DNA from: Agapanthus africanus
Taxonomy: Eukaryota > Streptophyta > Magnoliopsida > Asparagales > Amaryllidaceae
Assembly: GCA_030015575.1 (NCBI GenBank)
Contig: JASDDO010000016.1
Coordinates: forward strand, 108,147,241 to 108,211,240
Length of the DNA stretch: 64,000 nucleotides
Direction of reading: 5' to 3'
Part shown: positions 45,867 to 56,818 of the stretch, piece by piece
How the letters are laid out: each line of letters opens with the position of its first letter
Numbering within the stretch: position 1 is the first letter of the stretch
Made by a program: the position numbers and the translations under genes
The notes under the pieces: model-generated
What the model saw: the letters and a program-made list of their open reading frames with translations, nothing else
Told to the model about the DNA's origin: nothing
Database searches by the model: none

Positions 45867-48086
45867 TGTTAGTTATATATATGCCCTAGAGGCCATTGTT
45901 GTACATATGATGTATATTATAATGGATGCTTAGATATATATAGAGAGGACTTTCTTGCTCGTCATGATAGTATGCTATTTGGTTTCACTTTATCTTAACA
46001 TGTTGACTTATATTAGTTTACTGACTTGCTCTCACATGTTGATAAAGCCCTTAGGATATGTACTCGACTGCTGGGACTATGATGAAATCATACTAGTGTG
46101 GCCAGAGAAGTCGACGAGTACATCCTATAACTGTTCCTAGTCGAGGGTGTATCGAGACAGGGCATCGATACACCAGAGTAGACTAGCGTATACGCATCTT
46201 GACCCATATGATGGGCGATGGATGATCCTATATCCATCGGTGTTTGACATCAAGGATGGTGTACGGGTGCTCAGTGGAGACTGGGTACACCGAACGGACT
46301 CGCCGAGAACTCCCAGATGATATTATACCTCACGTCAGATGGCAGTTCTCTGGTGACACGGGTACAGGTTAGTCTGTAGACCCGAGATCGTCATAGAGTC
46401 TTGTGTGATTCCCACTGTGCTTTGATTTCCATCATACCACGTCCAAGAGGGCGTGCAAAACGGTGGCTTTTGGTTATAGTCCCGAATCGCATGGAGGCAA
46501 TGAGCGATAGGAGGGGTTTCGTCTCTCCCGGTATAGGGAGTTGATATTGTGCTATGTTCGATTGGCTATAACTGGAAGTCCCTAACTAGGGCGGATATTG
46601 AGTACTACTGGTAAGTGTTATCAGTAGGTTCTCGACCTGTTATGAGACTCACATCGACATGACTTATCGGTTACTGGGGTCTGACGTTTACCACCCATAG
46701 ACCAGATATGCGACATATCAGACGAAGAGACCGGATTGTACGGTAGTGTTAGTGATTGGATTCACAGAAGAATGTACGGGCTTGCTTGTTGATATTCTGA
46801 TCGCTCAATACCTGGGTAGCTGTTGCGTTTAGCTGGCCGCTTGCAGCTTGTGGTTGTTTGATATGATCATCACCTGCTACCGACGTATTGACGATTATTT
46901 AGAGTCCTACACAGAGGTTTCTTGACTCAGGAGAAACGGAGTAGGAGCACATATGTGATATGTGCGGGATCGAGAATAATATGATATGAGATACCGTATT
47001 CTATTCTCGCGATATATGATATCGGCCGGCGATATTTGATATCAGCCGGGTCATCGGATCAAGTGTTGATTCGATGAATTGGTACATGATATATTAGTCG
47101 GATATATTCGATGTAGCCGGATTGTCGGATTACGTGTTGATTCGATAATTTAACGTATAATTATATATGTGATATATTACATTACATTATCTAATATTGG
47201 CTCGCTTTATTATTTCATTTTCTCACCGGATAATACATTGATATATATGCGATATATGTTAATTGTATTATTTTCTTTTGTTACAAAAATATATTATATA
47301 TGTTATATATAATATTGTAACAAGTTATGATTACAAATTCAACATGATTAGTGGAGATTAAACATGGTTAGGGTTTGATTTGGGTTAATCTTTTCTAGAA
47401 GCTTCTAGAAGCTTTTGTTTTGTTTCTTGCAAAGATATTATGCGTTGATATTTTTGGAGATATTTTCTTAACCCAACCACACCCTTTACCCTAGTTAAAT
47501 CTCTACAATGGTTAAGTCTTTCTTGACTTAACCATGGTTGCAATTGTAATGATATAACATTTTTATTATTCATCACCAAAGGATTAATCATTCTTCTTCT
47601 TCCTTTAGCTCTTGAAAAGCTTTCTAGTTTTCTCTTTTGTGATGGATTAGTGTGAGATTTTGATAATAAAAGAGAGCATAAATCCTACTTCATCATCCTC
47701 ATCTAATCTTGCCAATCAGATTAGGGTGTTCACTTCATTAATACTTGATTAGTGAGTGAGAGCTTGAGTTAAAGAAACTTCAAGGTAGATCATCTTCGAA
47801 AAGGAAGACTTCAAGAAAGCATGGATCATTCGGGTTGTGGAGCTTCTCTTGAGTCCGAGAGATCATGGATCGCGGCAAAGGGACTACTACTCGGAGCTTA
47901 TGAAGCGAAGGAGCGGACTACAAAGGTTGTAATCCATCTCTCTTAGTTGTAAAGATGTTTACTTTCATGTTTAACCCTAATAATCTAGCAAAGATCCTCG
48001 CTTTGGGTTGTTCGGCACGTCTAAATTTTAAATCAGGCATGGTTGATGCCATATAGACCCTTGTGATTGTGCCTAGTAACCCTACA
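45867..48086 (+). repeat. 3' LTR of Copia-2 (2220 bp)
   Basis: It runs TGTTAGTTATATATATG to AACCCTACA and pairs with 25233-27450. Immediately after it the Tat-1 sequence resumes with GATTCTGGCATG. Confidence 0.95.
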
Positions 48087-48141
48087 GATTCTGGCATGTA
48101 TTCCCATCTCAATGGGGTGACGAAAAACACCCTTCAGATTC

Positions 48142-48159
48142 TGGCACGCCTAGTGGGAC
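48142..48159 (+). promoter_or_regulatory. Likely primer binding site of Tat-1
   Basis: TGGCACGCCTAGTGGGAC follows CTTCAGATTC, where the Tat-1 5' LTR should end (CA at about 48135-48136). The TGG start and the position before the gag region fit a primer site. I cannot say which tRNA it matches. A related string, GATTCTGGCATG, lies at 48087. Confidence 0.6.
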
Positions 48160-48294
48160 ATTTATCTCCTCCCATATTTCGGGTTAAACGTTCATGCGAA
48201 CTCAATCAATATACATATCGGCTGCCTGTACTGAAATCATGCTTCTTTGTGCAGGTTAACAAGTTTCAAATTGCAATCTCCGGTCGCAGCAAAA

Positions 48295-48747
48295 ATGTCT
48301 CCAAGGACAAGCTCAGCTCTCGACACAGCTCCCATCTCCTACATGATGAAGATGGACGCCAGGACGGTCCTCCCGGGCAGTCTCTGGCGACAATGGGAAG
48401 AGCCGCCGCTACCATTCGGCTCTATCCTGTTCGTGTCAGCTAACGCCATCCCAGCTCCTCAGGCTCCGGTGGCAGACAAACCGGTCTCAAAAGGCAAGAG
48501 GCCAAATGTGGTGGTCTCGATGGCGCCACAACTCAAATGCAAGTCGGTGTTTGAACGGCTCTCCTTGGCCCCAGCTGGGGGCAAGGCCATCAACACCAAC
48601 AAAGCAACATGGCATCTCGAGCGAGCTTCGACGATGTCCCTGACAACAGCTCAATTGGGTATCTTCTCTAAGCTCCCCATCACTCAGCCTATGGCGGCTT
48701 CCCGGAGAGCAGAAGCCTGCCAAGCGATCAAGGCAGAAGTGGCTTAG
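48295..48747 (+). CDS. Tat-1 upstream ORF, unknown protein (150 codons)
   Basis: The frame starts MSPRTSSALDTAPISYMM and ends QAIKAEVA-stop. A longer reading starts at 48247 in the same frame, but the ATG at 48295 has the better context (AAAAATGTC). There is no catalytic motif. The product is basic, rich in A, P and S, and I do not recognise it. Ogre/Tat elements are known to carry an extra ORF upstream of gag, and this position fits. It may instead be the N-terminus of a gag split by a stop, because the next frame begins only 35 bp later in another phase. Confidence 0.5.
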   Translation: MSPRTSSALDTAPISYMMKMDARTVLPGSLWRQWEEPPLPFGSILFVSANAIPAPQAPVADKPVSKGKRPNVVVSMAPQLKCKSVFERLSLAPAGGKAINTNKATWHLERASTMSLTTAQLGIFSKLPITQPMAASRRAEACQAIKAEVA

Positions 48748-48781
48748 ATACAGAGCCAACAAAAGGGCCAGGGCTCCGGCC

Positions 48782-50445
48782 ATGTTAAAATTTATGAATT
48801 TCCAAAGTCCGGACCGCTCCGCGAAACCAGATGCCAGTGATGAAAAGATGGCTGAATGTGTTATCCACACAGTCTACATGGTGGGCACGCGTCCCAGCGA
48901 CAACCTCCGCAGCAAAAGCAAGGATGGAGCCACCACATCTCAAATCCAACCTGGTGCGAATATAGCTGTCACTTCTCAAGACCAGCGTCATCGGGAGGGT
49001 GATGAAAATCCTCCCAGTGAGGCTGATAGGCAGAGAGAGCCCTCGGTTCATGAGGATTCGGGCTCGGAAAGAGAAGATGAGCCAACTTTCCATCCTAAGA
49101 CCGCAGAGCAGCAACTTCTCCAAGAGCTCCGAAAACAGCTCAGAAGCAAAGACAAGGAGATGGCCAAGCTCTACTCAAAGATCGACGACTTGACAAATGT
49201 CGTCTTACGGCTTACGGCCCAAATTGCCTCTCAGCCACCCAATCAAGTGCAGGGCTCTGATCGTGAACCGGGAAACGGTGTCCCAAGACAGCCGACGCCT
49301 ATTCCCTCAAATCTAAAAGTGGGCAGACCGCATGAAAATCTGTCGCATCCTATCTCGGGAAATGTCTTGGTTACCGATGACAGTAGCCCGCTAACTCATG
49401 ATCAAATCATGGATTTGGTTGCCAACAAAGTCAAAACATTGGTATCCGAAGCCGAAGCGCAAAAAGATATCAGCAGCAGTGGGAGACCATATCCTGCTCA
49501 GTATAATCTGGTAGAATTTCCTGGCGGCTATGTCATCCCTAAATTCGGAAGATTTGATGGACGAGAAATGCGAATCAGCACATCGCCCACTTCAAAGCCT
49601 CAAGCGGGAATACTGGGGGCAACGATGAGCTTCTCCTCCGCCAGTTCTTTAATAGCTTGACCGATGTTGCTTTCGACTGGTACACGAGCATACCGGATGG
49701 CTCCGTTACTACTTTCGTCCAAATGGAATCTTTGTTTCGACAAAGGTTCATGAGCGTCAGCGATAAGATCACTATTGCCGAGCTCGTAAGGACCAAGCTC
49801 AAGAACAACGAAAGCAGCATGGATTTTATAACCCGATGGCGCAATCTCTCCGTCAAATGTGAACCGCCGATAGAGCAGGACCAATCTGTTAGTCTCCTTG
49901 TCGGAAATCTCAATAATTGGATGGCCCCGTTTCTATGCACCGTGGGTCTCAAAACATTCCAAGAGCTGACCAGGAAAGTTCAGATGCTGGAGCGCTCAAA
50001 ACAGGAGTCCTCCTCGGATTCCCAAAATAACAATAGGTCTTAGAGAAACCGAAAGGACGATAATCGCAAAGGCGGTAATTCCGACGATTCTGAATCTTTC
50101 AATGCATCGTCTAACCGAAATAAGCAAGGGATGAGCGGGCTTAATACCAACTAGCCTCAGAAGCCAGTGTTCGGAGAGGGAGGAGAATCTCCACTGAAAG
50201 AGAAGCTGGACAAGGTCTATTCCTTCTGGAGGGACAAAATCCGCAAAATATTCAAAGTCGCCCTGAGGAACGGTCTACAACTGCTAGAGTCAAAAAGACC
50301 TCAGGAAGCGAATATGACCGACGACCCCAAATACTGCCCCTATCACAGAAAGATAGGTCATGCCATTGAGGACTGTTTCGTCTTCAAAGATTGGGTCGAA
50401 AAGCAATACAAGGCAGGAGAGATAGAACTGTCTAAAGGCGTGTAA
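48782..50445 (+). pseudogene. gag: Tat-1 gag, frameshifted
   Basis: Gag is the particle protein that packages element RNA. The frame 48782-49660 encodes an acidic, disordered region with a short coiled-coil-like stretch (ELRKQLRSKDKEMAKL). At about 49568 the homologous reading shifts phase: the gag core (DVAFDWYTSIPDG, FVQMESLFRQRF, about 49657-50040) is in another frame. A TAG at 50041 and one near 50153 interrupt it before the C-terminal part YCPYHRKIGHAIEDCF (about 50332-50380), a C-H-H-C finger of the Tat gag kind, ending with a stop at 50445. At least one frameshift and two stops make it non-functional. No pol follows; the sequence turns into minisatellites within 100 bp. Confidence 0.88.
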
Positions 50446-50537
50446 ACAAACAGTCCAGCTGCGACCGCCAATTTCATACAAACGGAGACCGAGATTCTTC
50501 GTCAAACTGATTCTCTCAGACATCTTCCTTTCTCTGA

Positions 50538-50780
50538 AAACAATCGACCACCACGTCATTAAACTGGGAACAATCGACCACCACGTCCTTAAACTGGGAA
50601 CAATTGACCACCATGTCATTAAACAGGGAATAATCTACCACCACGTCATTAAACTGGGAACAATTGACCACCATGTCATTAAACTTGTAATAATCGACCA
50701 CCACGTCATTAAACTGGGAACAATTGACCACCATGTCATTAAACTGGGAATAATCGACATCTAAGTCGTTAAACTGGGAA
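50538..50780 (+). repeat. Minisatellite, 30-bp unit, ~8 copies
   Basis: Units contain GACCACCACGTCATTAAACT and GGGAACAAT. Odd and even copies differ (CACGTC/ATCG and CATGTC/ATTG), so a 60-bp higher-order unit has spread. It begins about 90 bp after the gag stop. Confidence 0.93.
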
Positions 50781-51041
50781 TGTAAAAAAAATGTAAATAA
50801 ACAAAAAATGTGTAAATAAAAGAAAAATAAAGAAAAGCCGAAATGATGGGGCAACTCGTAATAAAAATCAGCGAGTAAAATAAAGATGAAAATAAAGACG
50901 AAATGATGGGGCAACCGCGAATAAAAGCAGAAATGATAGGGCAATCGCGATCTTCGCGATAAGAAAAGCTCAAATGATAGAGCAATCACGGTAAAACAAA
51001 AAAACAATAAAAACAAAATAAAACAAAATAAAACAAAAAAA

Positions 51042-52370
51042 GGCGAATGATGAGTCGCTCCTGGTACCATATTCCAGTGCAGCGATACAGACACCAATCA
51101 AAATCCTATTTTCCAAAATTCCCTCGGCCCTACGGTTGGTCCCCAAGTTGGCTACCGTATACAATTCATAGGCTCAAATAATTCTCAGCATACTCATGCC
51201 CCACCGCAATCACCAGTCCAGCGGTCGGTCTCCGCCCTTGGAATTATGCGCCATTAGGAAAGACCCATTCATATGTCCTCACGATATATGAGGAGAACAA
51301 ACCTTCGTGGGATCCTTACAACTCACAAAGGAAAAACACACTTGGGAGTCCCCACGACTCCTAAGGAGAAAGTACACCTACGAGATCCTTTCGACTCGTA
51401 GGGAGAAAATGCTTTTATGGGACCCTTACGGCCCATAAAATTGTAAAGCTTTAGGTGATAGGGATCTAAACCTGTCTCCTAAGCCATCGCTTCCCAATCC
51501 TCAAGTGGCGAATGATGAGTCGCTCCTGGTACCATATTCCAGTGCAGTGATGCAGACGCCAACAAAATTCTAAATCCCATCCCCAATGGCGAATGATGAG
51601 TCGCTCCTGGTACCATATTCCAGTGCAGCGATGCAGACGCCAACCAAATTCCAAATCCCACACCCCAACGGCGAATGATGAGTCGCTCCTGGTACCATAT
51701 TCCAGTACAGCGATGCAGACGCCAACAAAGTCCTGAAATTTTTCCAGCCCTACGGTCTGGATCATACATCCTGCAAAACCGTATACAATCCACGGGCGTA
51801 AAACAATCCCAATCTCTCTCAAGTCCTACCAGTGAGACCACGTTCAAATTCCCAAAAAAAAAATGGTATGTCCACAAGCAAAATGGGCACGGATGAAAAC
51901 CCGAAAGGGCCCCGTGAGTAAAAACAACCGGACTGCCGGCGAGTTTGTGAAAACCCGAAAGGGCGCAAACTCGTAAAAAAGAGATGAAATGCACTCGAAG
52001 AGTCCTCCACTTTGTGAGGAGAAAATTCTCGCTTGAGATCCTTACGACTCGCAAAGGAGCAATACACTTAGGAGTCCCCATGACTCCTAAGGAGAAAATA
52101 CACCTACGAGATCATTTCGACTCGTAGTGAGAAAATGCTTTTATGGGACCCTTACGGCCCATAAAATTGAAAAGCCTTAGGTGATAGGGATCTAAACCTG
52201 CATCCTTAGTCATCAATTCCCAAATCTTTTCGGGGCAAATGATGAGTTGCTCCTGGCATTATTCCAGTGCAGCGATGCAGATGCCAAACCAAAACCAAAT
52301 CCTCAAATCCTTTCATGACAGATGATGATTCGCTTCTGGTACCATATTCCAGTATAGCGATGCTGATGTC
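51042..52370 (+). repeat. Repeats of ~81 bp (six copies) and a larger duplicated block
   Basis: GAATGATGAGTCGCTCCTGG, followed by CATATTCCAGTGCAGCGAT, recurs at 51042, 51507, 51588, 51670, 52234 and 52314. The middle three are tandem with an 81-82 bp period. A second block (GGAGAAAATGCTTTTATGGG and neighbours) appears at about 51290-51440 and again at 52010-52180. The minus-strand open frames over these blocks are repeat by-products. Confidence 0.88.
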
Positions 52371-52389
52371 AACCCAAATCAAATTGAAC

Positions 52390-52840
52390 CAACAATCTCT
52401 GCGGCAGAATCATGTTCCGTCCCAGAGTTTACCCCGTGTCGAAATCATGCTTCGCCTCGGGATATCTACCTTCCCTGTCGGAATTATGCTTCGGTTTGGA
52501 ATCAACCAGCGACTTCCCGGTCGGAATTAAGCTCTGCCTTGGAATCAAGTCAACCAGCAAGCTCTGCGTCGGAATCATGCTTCGTCTCAGAATGTGCACC
52601 CTGTGTCAAAATCATGCTTCGCCTCGGTGTACCTGCCTTCCCTGTCGGAATTATGCTCCGCCTCGGAATCAAGTCAACCAGCAAGCTCTGCGTCAGAATC
52701 ATGCTTTGTCTCAGAATGTGCACCCCGTATCGAAATCATGCTTCGCCTCGGTGTACCTGCCTTCCCTGTCGGAATTATGCTCCGCCTCGGAATCAAGTCA
52801 ACCAGCAAGCTCTGCGTTGGAATCATTCTCCTCTCTTCGG
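52390..52840 (+). repeat. Minisatellite, 124-bp unit, ~3.5 copies
   Basis: GCAAGCTCTGCGTC recurs at 52557, 52681 and 52805, a period of 124 bp. Inside each unit GGAATTATGCTCCGCCTCGG is itself related to the shorter repeat that follows. All three plus frames stay open for 80-157 codons here, because the period is short of stops and not because of coding. Confidence 0.88.
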
Positions 52841-53400
52841 AATGATGCTCCGATCTACGGAATCATGCTCCGCCCTTCGGAATGATGCTCCAAACCCTGG
52901 AATCATTCTCCGCCCTTCAGAATGATGCTCCGAACCCTGGAATCATGCTCCGCCCTTCGGAATGATGCTCCGATCCATGGAATCATGCTCCGCCCTTCGG
53001 AATAATGCTCCAATCCCTTGAATCATGCTCCGCTCTTCGGAATGATGCTCCGATCCTTGGAATCATGCTCCGCTCTTCGGAATGATGCTCCGATCTTCGG
53101 AATAATTCTCCGATCTTTGGAATCATGCTCCGCTTCGGAATGATGCTCCGATCCTTGGAATTATGCTCCGCAAATCGGAATGATGCTCCGATCCCCGGGA
53201 ATCATGCTCCCCGAGGGATACTCCGACCATGGAATTATGCTCCGCAAATCGGAATGATGCTCCGATCCCCGGGAATCATGCTCCTCGAGGGATACTCCGA
53301 CCCTGGAATTATGCTCCGCAAATCGGAATGATGCTCCGATCCCCGGGAATCATGCTCCCCGGGATGATGCTCCGCCCCTGGAATGATGTTCCACCTCGAA
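52830..53400 (+). repeat. Minisatellite with GGAAT(C/G)ATGCTCCG core
   Basis: The core recurs every 18-20 bp about 30 times, arranged in dimers of about 38 bp. Near the end it forms three units of about 68 bp containing CCCCGGGAATCATGCTCC and GAGGGATACTCCGACC. It ends about 70 bp before the 3' LTR. Confidence 0.9.
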
Positions 53401-53456
53401 GTCCAAAGATCCATCAATTTCATGCACACAACTCACGCATGCGGTGTGCATTCATT

Positions 53457-53470
53457 GATGAGGGGCACTT
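53457..53470 (+). promoter_or_regulatory. Polypurine tract of Tat-1
   Basis: GATGAGGGGCACTT lies directly before TGTTGGGGTC at 53471, the start of the 3' LTR. Confidence 0.75.
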
Positions 53471-53534
53471 TGTTGGGGTCGAAATTTGCACCCGGGTTGA
53501 CCAAGTCAAGGTCAACCCCAAGGCAGGTAGGCCC
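53471..53534 (+). repeat. 3' LTR of Tat-1, first piece
   Basis: TGTTGGGGTCGAAATTTGC matches the 5' LTR at 23885. After 64 bp it is interrupted by the Athila-like element at GGCCC and continues at 61443. Confidence 0.92.
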
Positions 53535-55286
53535 TGATCGCACGCTTTTGGCGTGTCGGATGTTCAAAGTTCTAAAGTTTACCGCGATCAGGACGGTGTC
53601 GCTTTGCAGCTAGCCGGTTGAGCACGGGTCGGTCCACAGGGAGATGGTGGTATTTTACCTTCTTGTCTTAGACGAGTCAATAAAGAATCTGTATGTGTTT
53701 GATTCTAACCTATGTGTTTATTTGCAAGTATAAAGTTGTTAAGAAGAAAATACGAGATTATAAGCTAAGAAATCCGTACTCAAAACCTTTGAGCCGAGTC
53801 TTGACCAATTGAAGCTAGAGCAATCGGCAACAACGTGGATTAGGGGATTTAAGCGCGGTATTCGTGGAATCCGGCTTATTTACCCTTGTCCTTCCGTTCT
53901 TGTCTCTTGCTTTCGCCTCCGGCCAAACCGAACGCAACCGGTCGCGGTTAGGAATCACCGCTACCATGTCAGGGTAGGGTGCCTAACGGAGCGCTTGCGT
54001 AACGTTTGGGCGGAGTTCAAATGGAAAATAACGGGAAAAGGAAATGAGAAAAGAAGTGTTAAATTACAATGCCATATTTATTCTTAACAACAAAGATAAT
54101 TACAACATTCACAAAATGAACAAAAGAGAGCAAAAAGAAAAGAACAAAGAAAAGAAAAGATTACAAGAAAGAAAGTGCATGAATGTAAATTGCAAGTAAT
54201 TAAAGCAAGATAATAATAAGCAATTAATAAAAAGCGAATAAAAAGAACAAGAAAGTAGAACTCAAGACAAGCATGGGATCAATAGCCAACCCTTAAACTT
54301 GCAAGCTCAATCAAGAGCTTGCAAGATCAAGGGAAGGGTAGAGAACGCATGTGAATTTAAGCGCTAATTCCGTGAGAAAATACGACCCTTGAGATTAATA
54401 ACTAACCCTTAACCATTCAAACTCAATGAAGAGGTTGAATGATCAAGAGAAAGCAAGAATCTCAAGGGGAAGAAGAAACACAAGAGAATGATACAAAACC
54501 CTCATCTTCATTGATCTCCCACTCAAAAGCTCTCACTACAATTTCTTGGAAAAAGAATGAAGAAGAAGAAGAAAAAACTATACAAACAACTACAAAAGAG
54601 GCTACAAGAATGAACAAAGAATGCAAAGAATGACCCTTTGGCCTAGCTCAGATCTGCTGTATTTATAGGCAGGAGAATGGAATTCTAGGGCAACCACCAG
54701 ACCAGAAATAAAGTACCCAAAATAACCCCAAAAGACGACAAAACAAGGCCACAGTACGGCCACGTTTCCGCGGCCAATACACCCTATTGGCCGCGGAAAC
54801 GCGGCGGATTAGAGGAGCTGGGCAGTGGGATTTGGTCTGAGTCCCTGGTTTTCTGTCCCCTGTTGTCTGGTATATGTATTTTATGATAATCTTTCCAGAA
54901 TATCAGCAGAATTCCTTGTCCAAGATTGCACACTTCTCTTTACTTTTGACTTTATCTCTCTCGAGCTCCGCGCACCCATTGATTCTTGTGCAGCCCCTCT
55001 CGTGCTTTGTGCATGTCCGAGACACGAATGACCACTGTCATATGTCTTGTCCCTGGGACCGGTATGCAGCACTGGACGGATATGGATGACCGGAACCCGG
55101 CTTTTATCTGTTGTCAACAGATGTTCTGTATTTGGTTTAACTGTGGAGATTTTGTCTTGAATTGCAATATTTGTACTGGAAACCTGTATTCTGAAAATAT
55201 ATAACAAACACAGATCAAAAGCACCTACCTATAAACACACGAGCGTAAGAATGGGCGGTATAAAATGCAGTAGTCTGTTGTGAACA
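53535..55286 (-). repeat. 3' LTR of the Athila-like element (1752 bp)
   Basis: On the plus strand it runs TGATCGCACGC to TTGTGAACA. It contains a large GC-rich inverted repeat at 54758-54804 (GGCCACGTTTCCGCGGCC against GGCCGCGGAAACGCGG, separated by a few bases) and a purine-rich low-complexity stretch at 54115-54260. Confidence 0.96.
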
Positions 55287-55325
55287 AATACCCCCAAACT
55301 TAACTTTTGCTCGTCCCGAGCAAAA
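55287..55325 (-). promoter_or_regulatory. Polypurine tract plus hairpin of the Athila-like element
   Basis: AATACCCCCAAACTTAA (plus strand) abuts the LTR. On the minus strand it reads TTAAGTTTGGGGGTATT, the usual Athila/Ogre type tract. Next to it lies TTTTGCTCG-TCC-CGAGCAAAA, a perfect 9-base stem (55305-55325). Confidence 0.88.
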
Positions 55326-56734
55326 CCAATTATTCAAAAAATAAAATGATAACCGCACTTTCGCAGGGAACGCGATTGCACTGAGCGTGTGCAACAAGCC
55401 GTTAAACCTCTAGGTGTCCCTAGTAGGAGGAGTGTTGTCTCCTGAGGGTTTTCAGCGGATACTACCCACAAAATCCGGTCAAGCTAGTTTTGTAAAATAA
55501 TTAAGATTCAAACCCCTAAAGTTTTGTTTCAGAAAATAACAATTCTGTTATCCTAAGTCTAGACAATCGAACCTTTATTTTTCACACCTCGCTTCTTATT
55601 TAACTACAGATTTTATATGTCTTTACGTGCAGTGCAAATAGTGTCGTTAAGGTCCCGAAAGGTCGATTAAAGTCATCATGTCGCACAATAAAGCCCAGAT
55701 AACAATTTTAAAAGGATCACATAAGTTTTATAAAGAGTTAAGCATTTTTCAAGTTTCGTTTTTCAGTAAGGTTTCAACTTCAGAATTTCTATCTTCCTTA
55801 ACAGGAAACTAAGTCGTATTTTTCACTCCACCTTTTTCTTGTTTTCATTTCATACACACCTCTGTGAACGTGCAATAGTCTTTATCAAAGAGTAAAACCT
55901 TCATATCTCCGTTAAAATTTTTTAAAAAGCCTGTCTTTTATCAAGATTATTCTCACACAAAGAACCGTTAGGAATTTTAACTTGGAGAGAACACTTGCTT
56001 GACTTTGTTTTAAAACTGGACTTTCTAGACTTCTTAGCGAGCTTTGGGCCAATGCACCCAAACCAGTTGGTTTTAGGGCATTAGGTGTAGAAACACCCCA
56101 GCGGACTTAATTACTCAAGTTACCTAGGTCCAAAAACAAAAGACAGTTTTGTCGTGAAAATCAGACGATTTAATACGAACGGAGGTATAACCGGCAGTTC
56201 AAATATTTTTTTGGATAAAAGACGTGTTTAGTGGGTTTGGTGTGTAATCATTCCAATCAAGTTTCAGATGGGTTATTTTTCAGACTTAGCTCCAATTACG
56301 GCATCAATAACATTCCTTCATATTCGCTTTACTTCATAAACTATTCTTGACATTACTTATTTCAGAACAAACCTATTTGATCCTCAGAAAATCATTTATC
56401 TGTTTAAAAGTTTAAACATGAAAGACTTGTCATCTAATTCCCAAAATCTTACGACACGTGTAGTGTGATGTAAAGACGTATATCAGCTATAGTTAACTTC
56501 AAAGGAGAGTTATCTTTCAGGTTTTCAAAATCTAAACATAAGATTTAGTTATTCTTATTCTTTCAAACAAAAAACCGTCGAATGTTGAGTCAGAGTTCTT
56601 CCACAATCTAACTTGACAAAAAAAGTTTTTATATTTTTTAAGAAAATTTTCAGATTTTTATGGATTTTATGGTTTTAATATGCAGATGCAAAATATACAT
56701 ATGAATGCGAAGGAAGAAAGCTTTACCGAGCACA
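55326..56734 (-). other. 3' untranslated region of the Athila-like element
   Basis: About 1.4 kb of AT-rich sequence with no frame over 60 codons and no motif I recognise. A decayed env-like or gag region could once have stood here, but nothing supports it now. Confidence 0.6.
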
Positions 56735-56770
56735 CCCCCAAACTTAAACTTGACAGTGCCCTCACTGTCA
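56735..56770 (-). promoter_or_regulatory. Second polypurine-like tract with hairpin
   Basis: CCCCCAAACTTAA (56735-56747), then TGACAGTG-CCCT-CACTGTCA (56751-56770), an 8-base perfect stem. Layout as at the LTR-adjacent tract, but with a different stem sequence. Confidence 0.75.
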
Positions 56771-56818
56771 GGCTATACTAAGAGGGTCAAAATTGTCGGC
56801 GCTCTCCCTAGAAACAAA

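Larger units (their letters stand above)
25233..48086 (+). mobile_element. Copia-2: Ty1/Copia element carrying two later insertions
   Basis: Parts are 5' LTR 25233-27450, primer site, leader 27464-29551 and 39865-40426, pol 40427-45852 with a gap, polypurine tract, 3' LTR 45867-48086. Removing Copia-D and the solo LTR leaves about 10.4 kb. It is the same family as Copia-1 by LTR, leader and pol. It lies in the 5' LTR end of Tat-1. The flanks do not form a target duplication (CGGGA left, GATTC right), so an end has mutated or the copy is a recombinant. It is dead: several stops, and the first integrase aspartate replaced by asparagine. Confidence 0.92.

Noticed and set aside
48785..49123. Minus-strand frames over Tat-1 gag
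   Set aside because: Shadows of the plus-strand gag, which shows the recognisable motifs.
50516..52081. Minus-strand frames of about 193 and 200 codons
   Set aside because: They lie across minisatellites and repeat the same translated unit; no domain is seen.
50538..53400. CRISPR-like array of short repeats
   Set aside because: Units are directly tandem, vary in length and have no unique spacers; this is a plant retroelement 3' region, not a prokaryotic locus.
52412..53537. Several plus-strand frames of 76-157 codons
   Set aside because: All three phases are open because of the repeat composition; the translated products are repeats of the minisatellite unit.
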